In this document: positions 9,216-18,020 of the stretch, piece after piece
How the letters are laid out: each line of letters opens with the position of its first letter
Numbering within the stretch: position 1 is the stretch's first letter
NCBI GenBank assembly: GCA_016839845.1
Contig: JAEOTL010000256.1
Span: forward strand, 1-62,735
DNA length: 62,735 bases
Reading direction: 5' to 3'
Origin: Promethearchaeota archaeon
Lineage (GTDB): Archaea > Asgardarchaeota > Lokiarchaeia > Sigynarchaeales > SOKP01
Program-made: the position numbers and the translations under genes
Notes under the pieces: model-generated
What the model was told of the DNA's origin: nothing
What the model saw: only the letters and a program-made list of their open reading frames with translations
Database searches by the model: none

Positions 9216-10256
9216 GTGTCGGATATATTTAATAATTCTACGGAAAAGAATCCACGTGAATATTTATGTGTAGTCTATGTAATGTATTTTGATGAAAAAA
9301 AAGGACAAATCCCTTTATTAATGTATCCAGATGATAGATTTAGGAGCAATAAAAAATATATGCGCCCTATAGAATATCATCCAATTTGGTTTCTGGAAGC
9401 TGAAGATTTAGATCATATCGACTTGGAATATAAAGGTTATGCGTTTTTTGGGAAGAAATTCACAGCCAAATCCGATCGAGAGAAACGACGTGCAGGCCTT
9501 GAATCAGAAACACCAGAAACTATAGTAATAATAGTTTCACTGCCCTTTGAACTAGAAATTTTCGGGGATGATTTAGTTCATAAATTGACAGATAAATTAC
9601 GAAATAACTTTGAAGACCAGTTTTATGAAGTAATCGAGAGCGAAATAGCAAGAGACACAGTGATAAAGACTCCAAAAGTTCAAGAACGCATCACAAAAGG
9701 GATGAAGGTAAAAGTTTTCATGAGAGAATTGATCGATAATACAGTTAAAACATATTTCTCAAATGTGATTAAGAAGAAATCAGATTCTCCTTCTCTTAAA
9801 ACTCAAAAAGCCATATCATATTTCTCCTTAAAGGGATTTAAACTCTCTGATCTGAGCACCTATGGAGGAGAAAATGGGTTTGCTTCTGTTGAATTATTTG
9901 ATTCAAAAACGCAATCCAGTGGTGACTTTACCCCCAATCAACCATTATCTCTTTCGAATATAAGTCTAATTGAAATAAGTCAAGAATTAGAAGTAACCGT
10001 TAAAAATAATACAGATAAAGAATTAATGGATGTCTCAATAACAATGACTCATTTGAAGGAGTTTTTTGAAAAAGAGGTGATGGAGCTCGAAGTTGATTCA
10101 TGGTATCCTCAAGAAGAGGTCTTGTTTGTTTCTCCTATTGTACCTCATATTGATGAATATTTATTTACTGTTGCCCTTCAAGATGAGGAAGGTAATGGTC
10201 AAAAAATTCTTACTCAAAGAATAGATTTAAAATCAATAAAAAAAATAACAAGTTAA
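9216..10256 (+). CDS. Unknown protein: possible longin-like N-terminus plus C-terminal beta-sandwich
   Basis: A 346-aa soluble protein with a GTG start (MSDIFNNS). Residues 15-170 alternate beta strands (LCVVYVMYFDEKKGQIPLL) with a long amphipathic helix (LVHKLTDKLRNNFEDQFYEV), a pattern like longin/roadblock-type domains. A linker of about 50 residues follows. The final 110 residues look like an Ig-like or ear-type beta-sandwich (ELEVTVKNNTDKELMDVSI). No catalytic motif, signal peptide or membrane helix is seen. A small GNAT gene follows 13 bp downstream. Domain calls are by eye from secondary-structure pattern, so confidence in function is low although the gene itself looks real. Confidence 0.55.
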   Translation: MSDIFNNSTEKNPREYLCVVYVMYFDEKKGQIPLLMYPDDRFRSNKKYMRPIEYHPIWFLEAEDLDHIDLEYKGYAFFGKKFTAKSDREKRRAGLESETPETIVIIVSLPFELEIFGDDLVHKLTDKLRNNFEDQFYEVIESEIARDTVIKTPKVQERITKGMKVKVFMRELIDNTVKTYFSNVIKKKSDSPSLKTQKAISYFSLKGFKLSDLSTYGGENGFASVELFDSKTQSSGDFTPNQPLSLSNISLIEISQELEVTVKNNTDKELMDVSITMTHLKEFFEKEVMELEVDSWYPQEEVLFVSPIVPHIDEYLFTVALQDEEGNGQKILTQRIDLKSIKKITS

Positions 10257-10269
10257 TAGTGGAAATATA

Positions 10270-10743
10270 ATGTCAGATGATGAAATGACTGATAAAGATA
10301 TTATCATACGAAACTATCGAACTTCAGATTATCAAGCCACCTTAGAGATTCTTAAAGAACTTAATGAATTGTATGATATTGGTTTTGACGAAAACCAATG
10401 GAGAGAATCTTCTGGATTAAGGCAATTTAAATCGAATCTAAAGCGAATTACATTGATAGTAGAATTAAAATCTGGTGAAGTTGTAAGTATGGGTGTAATT
10501 GAAGCCCAAAAAAATACTTTGGGTCAATATATAGGATATCTTCAAAATTGGGCAACGAAAAAAGGATTTATTGGATTAGGTGTAGGAAAACTTCTCGCGG
10601 ATAGGGCTATACAAATCCTCCAATCTTGGGGATGCGATACCATTCGAATAGATCTCCCTTATAAAACTGATAAGAAATTACTTGATGTATTTGGAAAAGC
10701 GGGATTTCATCCAATATTGACTGTGTTAGAAAAAAGATTTTAG
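10270..10743 (+). CDS. GNAT family N-acetyltransferase
   Basis: A 157-aa single-domain acetyltransferase. The acetyl-CoA pyrophosphate loop is the KGFIGLGVGKLLADRA region (about residues 101-116), corresponding to the R/Q-x-x-G-x-G/A signature, preceded by the strand LQNWAT and followed by the WGCDTIRIDLPYKT strand and FGKAGF. The N-terminal DKDIIIRNYRTSDYQATLEIL is the usual GNAT opening. The substrate (amine, antibiotic or protein N-terminus) cannot be told. It probably forms an operon with the upstream longin-like gene and converges on the lyase gene with a 5-bp gap. Confidence 0.87.
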   Translation: MSDDEMTDKDIIIRNYRTSDYQATLEILKELNELYDIGFDENQWRESSGLRQFKSNLKRITLIVELKSGEVVSMGVIEAQKNTLGQYIGYLQNWATKKGFIGLGVGKLLADRAIQILQSWGCDTIRIDLPYKTDKKLLDVFGKAGFHPILTVLEKRF

Positions 10744-10748
10744 ACTTT

Positions 10749-12125
10749 TTACGAGCTTAATTTTTCAAATCTTGCCTGGAAAAATCTGAGATACTGAGGT
10801 TCAAACACCATTTTCAACCCGTGAATTGACTCTCTTTTTTCGTACAGACGTATTATTGATTCTGCTGTATATTCCATATGCGTATTAGTATATACTCTCC
10901 TTGGAATTGTTAACCTAACCAACTCTAACGCAGGAAACACATTCTCTCCTGTTTCTTTATCCCTTCCTTTTGAGATTGCTCCCCTTTCCATACTTCTTAC
11001 CGCCGAATCTTCATATATAGCAGCTGATAGTGTTTGAGCCGGCCATTGTTCTCGTTCAATATGAGGTAGAAACTGGAGTGCATTAAGAAAGACGGCATGA
11101 CCCCCAATAGGTTTAACAATTGGAACCCCTGCTTTCATTAATAAATCTCCAAGATAACCCACTTGATTTACCCGGTATTTTAAGTATTCATATTGAGCAC
11201 TCTCTCTCAAACCTCTAGCAACAGCCTCCATATCTCTTCCTGCCATCCCCCCATATGTGTGTAACCCTTCATAAACCACGACCATATTCCGAGTGGCTTC
11301 ATATATTTCTTTATCATTAGTAGCAAGGAACCCTCCAATATTTACTAAGCAATCTTTTTTCGCACTATAAATACATCCATCAGAATAGCTCATCATTTCT
11401 CTCAAAATTTCGACAATGGGCGTGTTTTCATATTCCTTCTCTCTCTCACGAATGAAATAAGCATTCTCGCTTGAACGTGTGGCATCGAAAATTATTTTAA
11501 GTTTGTAATCATCACAAAATTCTCTCAACTTTCGCAAATTCTCCATCGAAACAGGCTGTCCTCCTGCCATGTTAACGTTTTGCTCTACACTGACAAATGC
11601 GATTTTGTCCAAGCCGTAGTCATCTATATATTTTTGCAATTTTTTAAAATCCACGTTTCCTTTAAATGGGTATAAATTTTCAGGATCATGAGCTTCATCA
11701 ATAATAATATCAACCATCTTCCCTCCAGGAAGTTCAACATGCAATTTAGAGGTGGTAAAATACATATTTCTTGGGACAATCTGCCCCGGTTTAACAAGAT
11801 GGCTGTACATAAGGTGTTCGGCACCTCGACCTTGGTGGGTTGGAACTAAATATTTATACCCTAAAACATCTTGGACCGATTTCTCAAGATGATAGAAATT
11901 TTTAGCTCCCGCATACGCCTCATCCCCCATAAGAAGACCACTCCATTGATAATCGGACATCGCTGACGTTCCAGAGTCAGTAAGTAAATCAATAAATACA
12001 TCCTCGGATTTTAGGAGAAAAGTATTGTAACCCGCTTCTCGAATTGCTTCGCTTCTTCTGGTGGCATCTGGCATTCCAACATGCTCAATCATCTTGATTT
12101 TAAAAGGTTCAACTGGACCATTCAT
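10749..12125 (-). CDS. tpl: Beta-eliminating lyase, tyrosine phenol-lyase-like
   Basis: PLP-dependent lyase of the tryptophanase/tyrosine phenol-lyase family, 458 aa, which releases phenol (or indole), pyruvate and ammonia. The PLP lysine lies in YSAKKDCLVNIGG; THQGRGAEHL and AGGQPVS are the cofactor and metal loops. Substrate-pocket residues favour tyrosine phenol-lyase: AVRSMERG keeps the Met and Arg equivalent to M379/R381 (tryptophanase has Ile), and LRFFQARF keeps Phe448 where tryptophanase has His. MGDEAYAGAKNFYHLE and EPFKIK also match the tyrosine enzyme. Automated pipelines would probably call it tryptophanase. It is a single gene with no tnaC-like leader seen and no adjacent transporter. 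A bacterial origin by transfer is possible. Confidence 0.88.
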   Translation of the reverse strand: MNGPVEPFKIKMIEHVGMPDATRRSEAIREAGYNTFLLKSEDVFIDLLTDSGTSAMSDYQWSGLLMGDEAYAGAKNFYHLEKSVQDVLGYKYLVPTHQGRGAEHLMYSHLVKPGQIVPRNMYFTTSKLHVELPGGKMVDIIIDEAHDPENLYPFKGNVDFKKLQKYIDDYGLDKIAFVSVEQNVNMAGGQPVSMENLRKLREFCDDYKLKIIFDATRSSENAYFIREREKEYENTPIVEILREMMSYSDGCIYSAKKDCLVNIGGFLATNDKEIYEATRNMVVVYEGLHTYGGMAGRDMEAVARGLRESAQYEYLKYRVNQVGYLGDLLMKAGVPIVKPIGGHAVFLNALQFLPHIEREQWPAQTLSAAIYEDSAVRSMERGAISKGRDKETGENVFPALELVRLTIPRRVYTNTHMEYTAESIIRLYEKRESIHGLKMVFEPQYLRFFQARFEKLSS

Positions 12126-12334
12126 AATTTCATCATTGGGAAGGATACTTTAATCTATTAAGGGAATTAAAGAACGAAGAATTGAAAAAGGTTCTTATTA
12201 AGGTCTCCCATAGTATTCCCATTGGTTATTAATCTAAATAAAAATTATTCTTACTTAAAAAAATATGAAAAGTTTCCCTAGCTCAAGTGTAAGTTATATG
12301 AAATACAGTGAATATACACTAGATTATGATCTTG

Positions 12335-14116
12335 CTATAAATCTTTTTTCCAAAGTTTCCTTAAAAAGTGCGCAGCCATTTTTGGTCTCCGATCTCTTGT
12401 AAATACACCTTTATAATTAATCCCTCCCATTCTTCGTATACCCTGTGCTGTTTTAAAATCACATAAATTCCAGACATGGGCACCTACGATGTAGTCTTTC
12501 GTATTAAGTAATTCAATATGTTTACTCAGGAACTCTACTTGATATTCTTCACTAAACATTTCTGGGGGTTGGGCATGGGCTCCGGGAATAGTATCCGCTC
12601 CAAATTCACTTAAAATTATGGGTTTTCTGTACATTTCATGAATTTTATCGAGTCCTATTGATAGACTTTCTAAACCCTTATCAATCTCACCAGGATTTAA
12701 ATACCATCCATAATATCGATTCAAACAAACTATGTCGCAAAACTCAAATGCCCAATCTTTAACACCATGCATATTAACAAGGGTTACAAGTCGCGAAGGA
12801 TCTAAGTTTTTGGCTTGATCATAGAGACTGCGGAAAAAATCTTTTGAACGAGAACTCGTCTTGGTCGGTTCATTGGCAAGTGACCAGGCAATTACACTCG
12901 GGTGATTCTTATCACGAGAGATTAAATCCTTAAGATAACGCGAGCATAATTCAAGATGACGGTTCAGATGATCTTTATCAAATGTTAATCCAACTGCGGG
13001 TATTTCATCAATGACTAGAAATCCTAAACGATCAGCAAGGTCCATCATCTGATCTGAATAGGGGTAGTGGGAAGTACGAAAAGAATTGGCACCAACCCAT
13101 TTCATGAGGGAATAATCTTTAATAATTACAGACGGAATATAACCTCGACCAACAATTGGGAAGTCTTCATGACGTCCGAACCCAGTTAAATAAAGTGGTT
13201 CACCATTTAAAAGAATTTGATCTCCCTTGACCTCAATTGTTCTTATTCCGATTGATAACGTATAGGAATCATACGCAATTTTGTCTTTAATCAAGCTTAT
13301 GGTGAGGGCGTAAAGGTTAGGTGTATCAGGAGTCCAAAGTTTAGGGTTTTCTACGTTTAATATGGAATCTACCTGATCAATATTCTTTACGTCTTTAGTC
13401 TCAATAACTTCTCCATGCCCTTCTAATTTAAAACTAATCTCATCTTTTATTCCCTTTTCAATATCAACTTTTACATGGACCTTAGCTCTACCATCAGATA
13501 CTTCTGTTATAACCGTAATATCTTTAATGTAATTATTAGGAACCGAATAAAGGATTACGGGTCTATGTATACCACAATACGGAAAAAAATCAAAATTAGC
13601 TGAAGGGTAAACAAAAGGGCCTCCACTGGGAGGAACCCGATCAGGAGATAGCGTACCATCTACTCTTACCACGAGAATATTGCCTTCTCTATTTAATTTA
13701 TCTGAGATATCAAACTCAAAAGGTAAATGTCCTCCCTCATGGGTTCCAATATTAGTACCGTTAATCCAAATATTTGCGAGGTAATTCACAGAACCAAATC
13801 GTAAAAATATTTTCTGATCCCCCCAAGCACTTGGAACTCCAATTTTTACTTGGTACCATGCTGGTCCTAAAAAGTCTCGACCTTCCGCAAATTGTTCATT
13901 CCAGCTCGCTGGAACTGCGATAGGGACTCCACCGTCAAAACCTTCATTCCATTTCTCTTTTATTCCTATATTGGAATAATCAAACCGAAAATCCCAAAAA
14001 TCAGATAATTCAATATATTGTCGATGTAAATTTCTTTTTGGATAGAGAATAAAATCACCATCAAAAATATTGTAAAATTTGAAGAAATATTTTAAGATTG
14101 AAAAATTCAGAATCAT
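12335..14116 (-). CDS. uidA: Glycoside hydrolase family 2, beta-glucuronidase-like
   Basis: A 593-aa GH2 enzyme with the sandwich, Ig-like and TIM-barrel layout of E. coli GUS. The acid/base Glu is in SLANEP (about residue 412) and the nucleophile in LSEFGADT (about 505). NRYYGWY is conserved. The carboxylate-recognition N-x-K motif that separates glucuronidases from galactosidases is present in GGINYKGVFTRDRRPK (about 567-569), close to the GUS numbering 566/568. The first 22 residues of the ORF are hydrophobic and unlike GUS; family homology starts near FILYPKRN, but no better start codon was found, so the N-terminus is uncertain. No secretion signal is convincing. It is divergent from the HMGCS-like gene with about 40 bp between. 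Confidence 0.9.
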   Translation of the reverse strand: MILNFSILKYFFKFYNIFDGDFILYPKRNLHRQYIELSDFWDFRFDYSNIGIKEKWNEGFDGGVPIAVPASWNEQFAEGRDFLGPAWYQVKIGVPSAWGDQKIFLRFGSVNYLANIWINGTNIGTHEGGHLPFEFDISDKLNREGNILVVRVDGTLSPDRVPPSGGPFVYPSANFDFFPYCGIHRPVILYSVPNNYIKDITVITEVSDGRAKVHVKVDIEKGIKDEISFKLEGHGEVIETKDVKNIDQVDSILNVENPKLWTPDTPNLYALTISLIKDKIAYDSYTLSIGIRTIEVKGDQILLNGEPLYLTGFGRHEDFPIVGRGYIPSVIIKDYSLMKWVGANSFRTSHYPYSDQMMDLADRLGFLVIDEIPAVGLTFDKDHLNRHLELCSRYLKDLISRDKNHPSVIAWSLANEPTKTSSRSKDFFRSLYDQAKNLDPSRLVTLVNMHGVKDWAFEFCDIVCLNRYYGWYLNPGEIDKGLESLSIGLDKIHEMYRKPIILSEFGADTIPGAHAQPPEMFSEEYQVEFLSKHIELLNTKDYIVGAHVWNLCDFKTAQGIRRMGGINYKGVFTRDRRPKMAAHFLRKLWKKDL

Positions 14117-14156
14117 ATAATAAGTTGAATATAAAAAGAAAGGGAGAAGTAAAAAA

Positions 14157-15596
14157 ATGATTGGGATAAAATCTTATGGTGCTTATTTACCAAAGTACCT
14201 TATGTCTCGTGATTTAATAGCTCAAGCTTGGGACTTCCCGGCTGTTCCTGGAAATAAAGCTTTTGCAAATGCTGATGAAGATAGCTTAACAATGGCAATT
14301 GAGGCAGGTTTGGATTGTCTAACTGGAATAGATCCAAAAAGTATTGATGGCTTGTTTTTTGCATCTACTACTCAGGTCTATACTGAAAAAGACTCCGCTT
14401 CATTTATTGCTACCGTTTTAGATATGAGAAAAGATATAATCACGAATGATTTTAGTGATTCTCTAAAAGCGGGAACTTCTGCATTAGCAAGGGCGGTAGA
14501 TACAATTAAAGCTAACGAAGATATTAAAAGCATTCTAGTTGTCGCAGCGGATAGTCGAGTCCCCGAACCTTCCACAATGTGGGAATTTGGATTTGCTGAT
14601 GGTGCTGCAGCGCTCCTAGTAGCTGAAGATGAAGAGTTACCTGTAAGTATAGAAGATTATTATTCAATCTCTGCCAACGTAACTGGGCCTTGGAAGAGGA
14701 CCACAAAAGATAAATTTATTAGAACGTTTGAGGCTAAAATGGACAATCGTTTCTATTCAGAAAATATTACAAAAGTAATGGCAGAGATAATGAAAAGAAA
14801 TAATTTAAATCCTGAAGATATTGATGTTGCTGCTTACTATTATAATAATCCTCGATCTCATGCACGAGTTTCGAAATCTATGAAATTTGGGCAAGGGGTA
14901 GCTCAAAATGGCTTGTTTTTTCAAGTTGGGGACACTGGAACACCGATGCCATTCATGTTGTTAATCTCTGCACTGAAGAGACCAAAGGAGGACGCAAAAA
15001 TAATAGTAGCAGGATTTGGTGATGGTGCTGATGCCCTGTTAATGCAAATACGCAACAGAGGATTGGTAAGAAGTCTTTCCAAGGATCATTTGGGAATAGC
15101 GGGACATCAAAAATCTATGGTGACGGTTAAAAATTACAGTTCCTACATTGATAATAAGGAGTTGCTTGAGAAAGACAGGTATACAAGAAAAAGTTCAGCG
15201 GTAGTTCATTGGCGTGAGCAAGCTTCACTTTATCAACTTTACGGTAATAAATGTAAAGAATGCGGAACGATCCAGTACCCTCAAATGTACCCTACGTGTT
15301 ATGGATGCCGAAAAAGTGGTACAATGGAGCCAATTAAGCTGAAATTGAAAGGAACTATCTTCACATTCACTTTAGATCATCTACTTGGAGGAAACTACTA
15401 TGTAACTCCTATTCCTCGGTGTGTGGTAGATCTGGAGGACGGTGGAAGAATATTATTAGATATGACAGAAATCGAAAACCCAGAAGAAACTGTATCTATC
15501 GGTATGGAAGTTGAATTGACTTTTCGAAAGATGCATGAGGGTGGTGAATTTCATAATTATTATTGGAAAATAAGACCAATAAGAGGTCGAAAGTAA
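14157..15596 (+). CDS. HMG-CoA synthase-like (thiolase fold) protein fused to DUF35 zinc-ribbon/OB domain
   Basis: A 479-aa fusion. Residues 1-320 have the 3-oxoacyl synthase/HMG-CoA synthase fold (DGAAALLVAEDE, FGDGADALLMQ). Residues 345-479 are a DUF35 module: a zinc ribbon (CKECG near 365, CYGC near 381) plus an OB-fold that binds acyl-CoA carrier regions. The catalytic Cys of HMG-CoA synthases sits in a C-K-A-G-T context; here it is DSLKAGTSAL (about residue 101), so Cys is replaced by Leu. The catalytic His of the HQPN motif also appears lost (YYNNP). It may therefore be a non-catalytic scaffold or have different chemistry. Its TAA overlaps the ATG of the thiolase gene by one base, so the two are co-translated. 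Confidence 0.85.
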   Translation: MIGIKSYGAYLPKYLMSRDLIAQAWDFPAVPGNKAFANADEDSLTMAIEAGLDCLTGIDPKSIDGLFFASTTQVYTEKDSASFIATVLDMRKDIITNDFSDSLKAGTSALARAVDTIKANEDIKSILVVAADSRVPEPSTMWEFGFADGAAALLVAEDEELPVSIEDYYSISANVTGPWKRTTKDKFIRTFEAKMDNRFYSENITKVMAEIMKRNNLNPEDIDVAAYYYNNPRSHARVSKSMKFGQGVAQNGLFFQVGDTGTPMPFMLLISALKRPKEDAKIIVAGFGDGADALLMQIRNRGLVRSLSKDHLGIAGHQKSMVTVKNYSSYIDNKELLEKDRYTRKSSAVVHWREQASLYQLYGNKCKECGTIQYPQMYPTCYGCRKSGTMEPIKLKLKGTIFTFTLDHLLGGNYYVTPIPRCVVDLEDGGRILLDMTEIENPEETVSIGMEVELTFRKMHEGGEFHNYYWKIRPIRGRK

Positions 15597-16771
15597 TGGT
15601 GAGACATGGAATCGCTGATAAAGTAGCGATTATTGGTTGTGAAATGACCAAGTATGGTGAGAGATGGGATAAAAGTCAATATGATTTATTAGGCGACGCA
15701 TGTGATGGTGCATTTAAGGATGCGGGGATAGTTAAAGATGATGTAGACGCAGCGTGGCTTGGGGTATTTTATTACTTTACAGGTCTTTCAGGAACAACAC
15801 TCGAAGATTCATTGAGACTTGACGGGAAACCTGTAACTAGATGTGAAAATTATTGTGCCTCAGGGATGGATGCCTTCCGTAACGCGTGTTTTGGAGTAGC
15901 TTCTGGAGCTTACGACATAGGTCTTGCATGTGGTGTGGAGAAATTGATGGATGAGGGGGGTAGTGGCTTACCAGGATTTAAAATATTTGGGCATCCTGTT
16001 TTACCTTTACCATCAGCCCCTGCAATGTTTTCCATGGCTGCTACCCGAGCGTTTCATGAATGGGGGTGGACTAAAGAGGATCTTGCCAGAGTTGCCGCAA
16101 AAAATCATGACAATGGTTCAGATCATCCTAAAGCTCATTTTAGGAATAAGGTCTCAGTCGAACAGATTATGAAAGCACCGATGATTGCAGATCCTTTAGG
16201 ACGATTTGACTGTTGCGCAATGTCAGATGGTGCTGCGGCTCTCATCATAACACGACCTGAACTTGCGGAATCTTATGCTCATGCGGATGATTATGTTGTA
16301 GTTAAAGCCAACGCGATTTCAGTTTACACTACGACTCCTTGGTATTGGCCTCAGTATGGATTTACAGAATTTCCTTCTACTAAAACTGCCGCTGAAATGG
16401 CATACAAAGAAGCGGGGATAACAAATCCAAGAAAAGAAGTTGATTTAGCAGAAGTTCATGACTGTTTCACAATAACCGAATTATTAAATTGTCAAGATTT
16501 AAGATTTTGCGAACAAGGGGCTGCAGCAGAAGAATTAAAGAACGGAACTTTTAATTGGGATGGGGAAGTAGCAGTTAATCCTTCTGGAGGCTTGAAGTCC
16601 TTTGGGCATCCTATTGGGAGTACGGGGTGCAGGATGTTAACGGAAGTAACCAAGCAAATACAAGGAAGAGCAGAGGGACGACAAGTCCCAGATGCAAAAA
16701 TTGGGTTAGGTCATAATCTAGGTGGTGCCTACAGTGTGTGTTCCGTCAGTATTTTAGGGATGCATGATTAA
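15596..16771 (+). CDS. Archaeal-type thiolase (acetyl-CoA acetyltransferase family), copy 1
   Basis: A 391-aa thiolase of the SCP-x/archaeal group, condensing or cleaving acyl-CoA. The nucleophilic Cys is in ENYCASGMDAF (about residue 87) and the His in SFGHPIGSTGCR (about 336); the end has GLGHNLGGAYS, the His-containing version usual in archaeal thiolases. I use the ATG at 15596, 33 bp inside the longest frame, because the tandem paralog begins with the same MVRHGI and because the ATG overlaps the preceding stop (TAATG). In archaea thiolase, HMGCS and DUF35 proteins form a channelling complex; here the DUF35 is fused to the HMGCS-like partner. The mevalonate role is doubtful because that partner lacks its Cys. 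Confidence 0.9.
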   Translation: MVRHGIADKVAIIGCEMTKYGERWDKSQYDLLGDACDGAFKDAGIVKDDVDAAWLGVFYYFTGLSGTTLEDSLRLDGKPVTRCENYCASGMDAFRNACFGVASGAYDIGLACGVEKLMDEGGSGLPGFKIFGHPVLPLPSAPAMFSMAATRAFHEWGWTKEDLARVAAKNHDNGSDHPKAHFRNKVSVEQIMKAPMIADPLGRFDCCAMSDGAAALIITRPELAESYAHADDYVVVKANAISVYTTTPWYWPQYGFTEFPSTKTAAEMAYKEAGITNPRKEVDLAEVHDCFTITELLNCQDLRFCEQGAAAEELKNGTFNWDGEVAVNPSGGLKSFGHPIGSTGCRMLTEVTKQIQGRAEGRQVPDAKIGLGHNLGGAYSVCSVSILGMHD

Positions 16772-16828
16772 ATACAATTTTTTTAAAATTATAGAAATTG
16801 AAAATAAAATAATCAAGAGAGAATCAAA

Positions 16829-18004
16829 ATGGTTAGACATGGTATAAAAGATAAGGTTGCGATTATAGGGTGTGATGCTACCAAATACGGAGAAAGATGG
16901 GATAAAAGTCAATATGAACTGTTAAATGAAGCCTGCTATGGAGCCATTAATGACGCTGGCATCGTTAAAGATGATATCGATGCAGCATGGTTAGGGGTTT
17001 ATTATTTCTTTACGGGACACTCAGGTAGTACATTGGAAGATTCTTTAGGATTGAATGGTAAACCAATAACTCGTACCGAGAATTATTGTGCTTCAGGGAT
17101 GGATGCTTTCCGGAACGCTTGTTTTGGTGTTGCTTCAGGAGCCTATGATGTTGCTCTGGCATGTGGTGTTGAAAAATTAATGGATGAAGGTGGAAGAGGA
17201 CTCCCAAGTACCAAATTTTTTGGGCATCCCGTACTACCACGCCCCTCAGCACCTGCAATGTTCTGCTTGTTGGCCACACGTAGTTTTCAGGAATTTGGGT
17301 GGGGAAAGGAAGATTTGGCTCGAGTAGCTGTAAAAAACCATGAGAATGGGTATTATCATCCAAAGGCACACTTCCGGATGAAAATTTCAATTGAGCAAGC
17401 TATGAACGCTCCCATGATAGCAGATCCTCTCGGAAGATATGATTGTTGTGCTATGAGTGATGGAGCCGCAGCAGTAATTCTAACGAGACCGGAACTCGCT
17501 GAAAGCTATGCTCATGGTGATAATTATGTGGTGGTAAAATCAAACTCAATAGCAGTGTACACGTCTACTCCATGGTATTGGCCGAGTTATGACTTTACTC
17601 ATGCTCCCGCCACCGTTAAAGCTGCTAAAATGGCGTATAAAGAAGCCGAAATAACCAATCCTAGGAAAGAAGTAGACTTAGCTGAAGTACATGATTGCTT
17701 CACTATAACTGAGCTATTAAACTGCCAAGATCTTCAATTTTGTGGACGGGGAGAAGCTGCTGAGGAATTAAAAAATGGAGCGTTTAATTACGACGGTGAG
17801 ACTGCAGTTAATCCGAGTGGTGGACTTAAGTCTTTTGGGCATCCAATTGGCAGTACTGGGTGTAGAATGGTTCAGGAAGTTACTAAACAATTACAAGGTC
17901 GAGCAGAGGGTAGACAAGTTCCTGATGCAAAAATTGGTTTAGCACATAATCTTGGTGGAGCTTATGCGGTATGTTCAGTCACTATCTTAGGCCAAAATGA
18001 TTAA
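16829..18004 (+). CDS. Archaeal-type thiolase, tandem copy 2
   Basis: A 391-aa paralog of the preceding gene, the same length and roughly four-fifths identical by eye. The active-site Cys (ENYCASGMDAF) and His (SFGHPIGSTGCR) are both retained, as is GLAHNLGGAYA. Differences cluster in surface segments and around the substrate loop (GRGLPSTKFFGHPVLPRP versus GSGLPGFKIFGHPVLPLP), suggesting altered acyl preference or a heteromeric complex with copy 1. The 57-bp spacer contains a purine-rich RBS region (AGAGAG). It is followed closely by a QueG-like gene whose start region overlaps the stop. Either copy could be the partner of the HMGCS-like/DUF35 fusion. Confidence 0.9.
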   Translation: MVRHGIKDKVAIIGCDATKYGERWDKSQYELLNEACYGAINDAGIVKDDIDAAWLGVYYFFTGHSGSTLEDSLGLNGKPITRTENYCASGMDAFRNACFGVASGAYDVALACGVEKLMDEGGRGLPSTKFFGHPVLPRPSAPAMFCLLATRSFQEFGWGKEDLARVAVKNHENGYYHPKAHFRMKISIEQAMNAPMIADPLGRYDCCAMSDGAAAVILTRPELAESYAHGDNYVVVKSNSIAVYTSTPWYWPSYDFTHAPATVKAAKMAYKEAEITNPRKEVDLAEVHDCFTITELLNCQDLQFCGRGEAAEELKNGAFNYDGETAVNPSGGLKSFGHPIGSTGCRMVQEVTKQLQGRAEGRQVPDAKIGLAHNLGGAYAVCSVTILGQND

Positions 18005-18020
18005 AAATTGGGGATATGAT

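Noticed and set aside
10749..12125. Annotation as tryptophanase
   Set aside because: Pocket residues (SMER, RFF) follow tyrosine phenol-lyase; tryptophanase has Ile and His at the discriminating positions.
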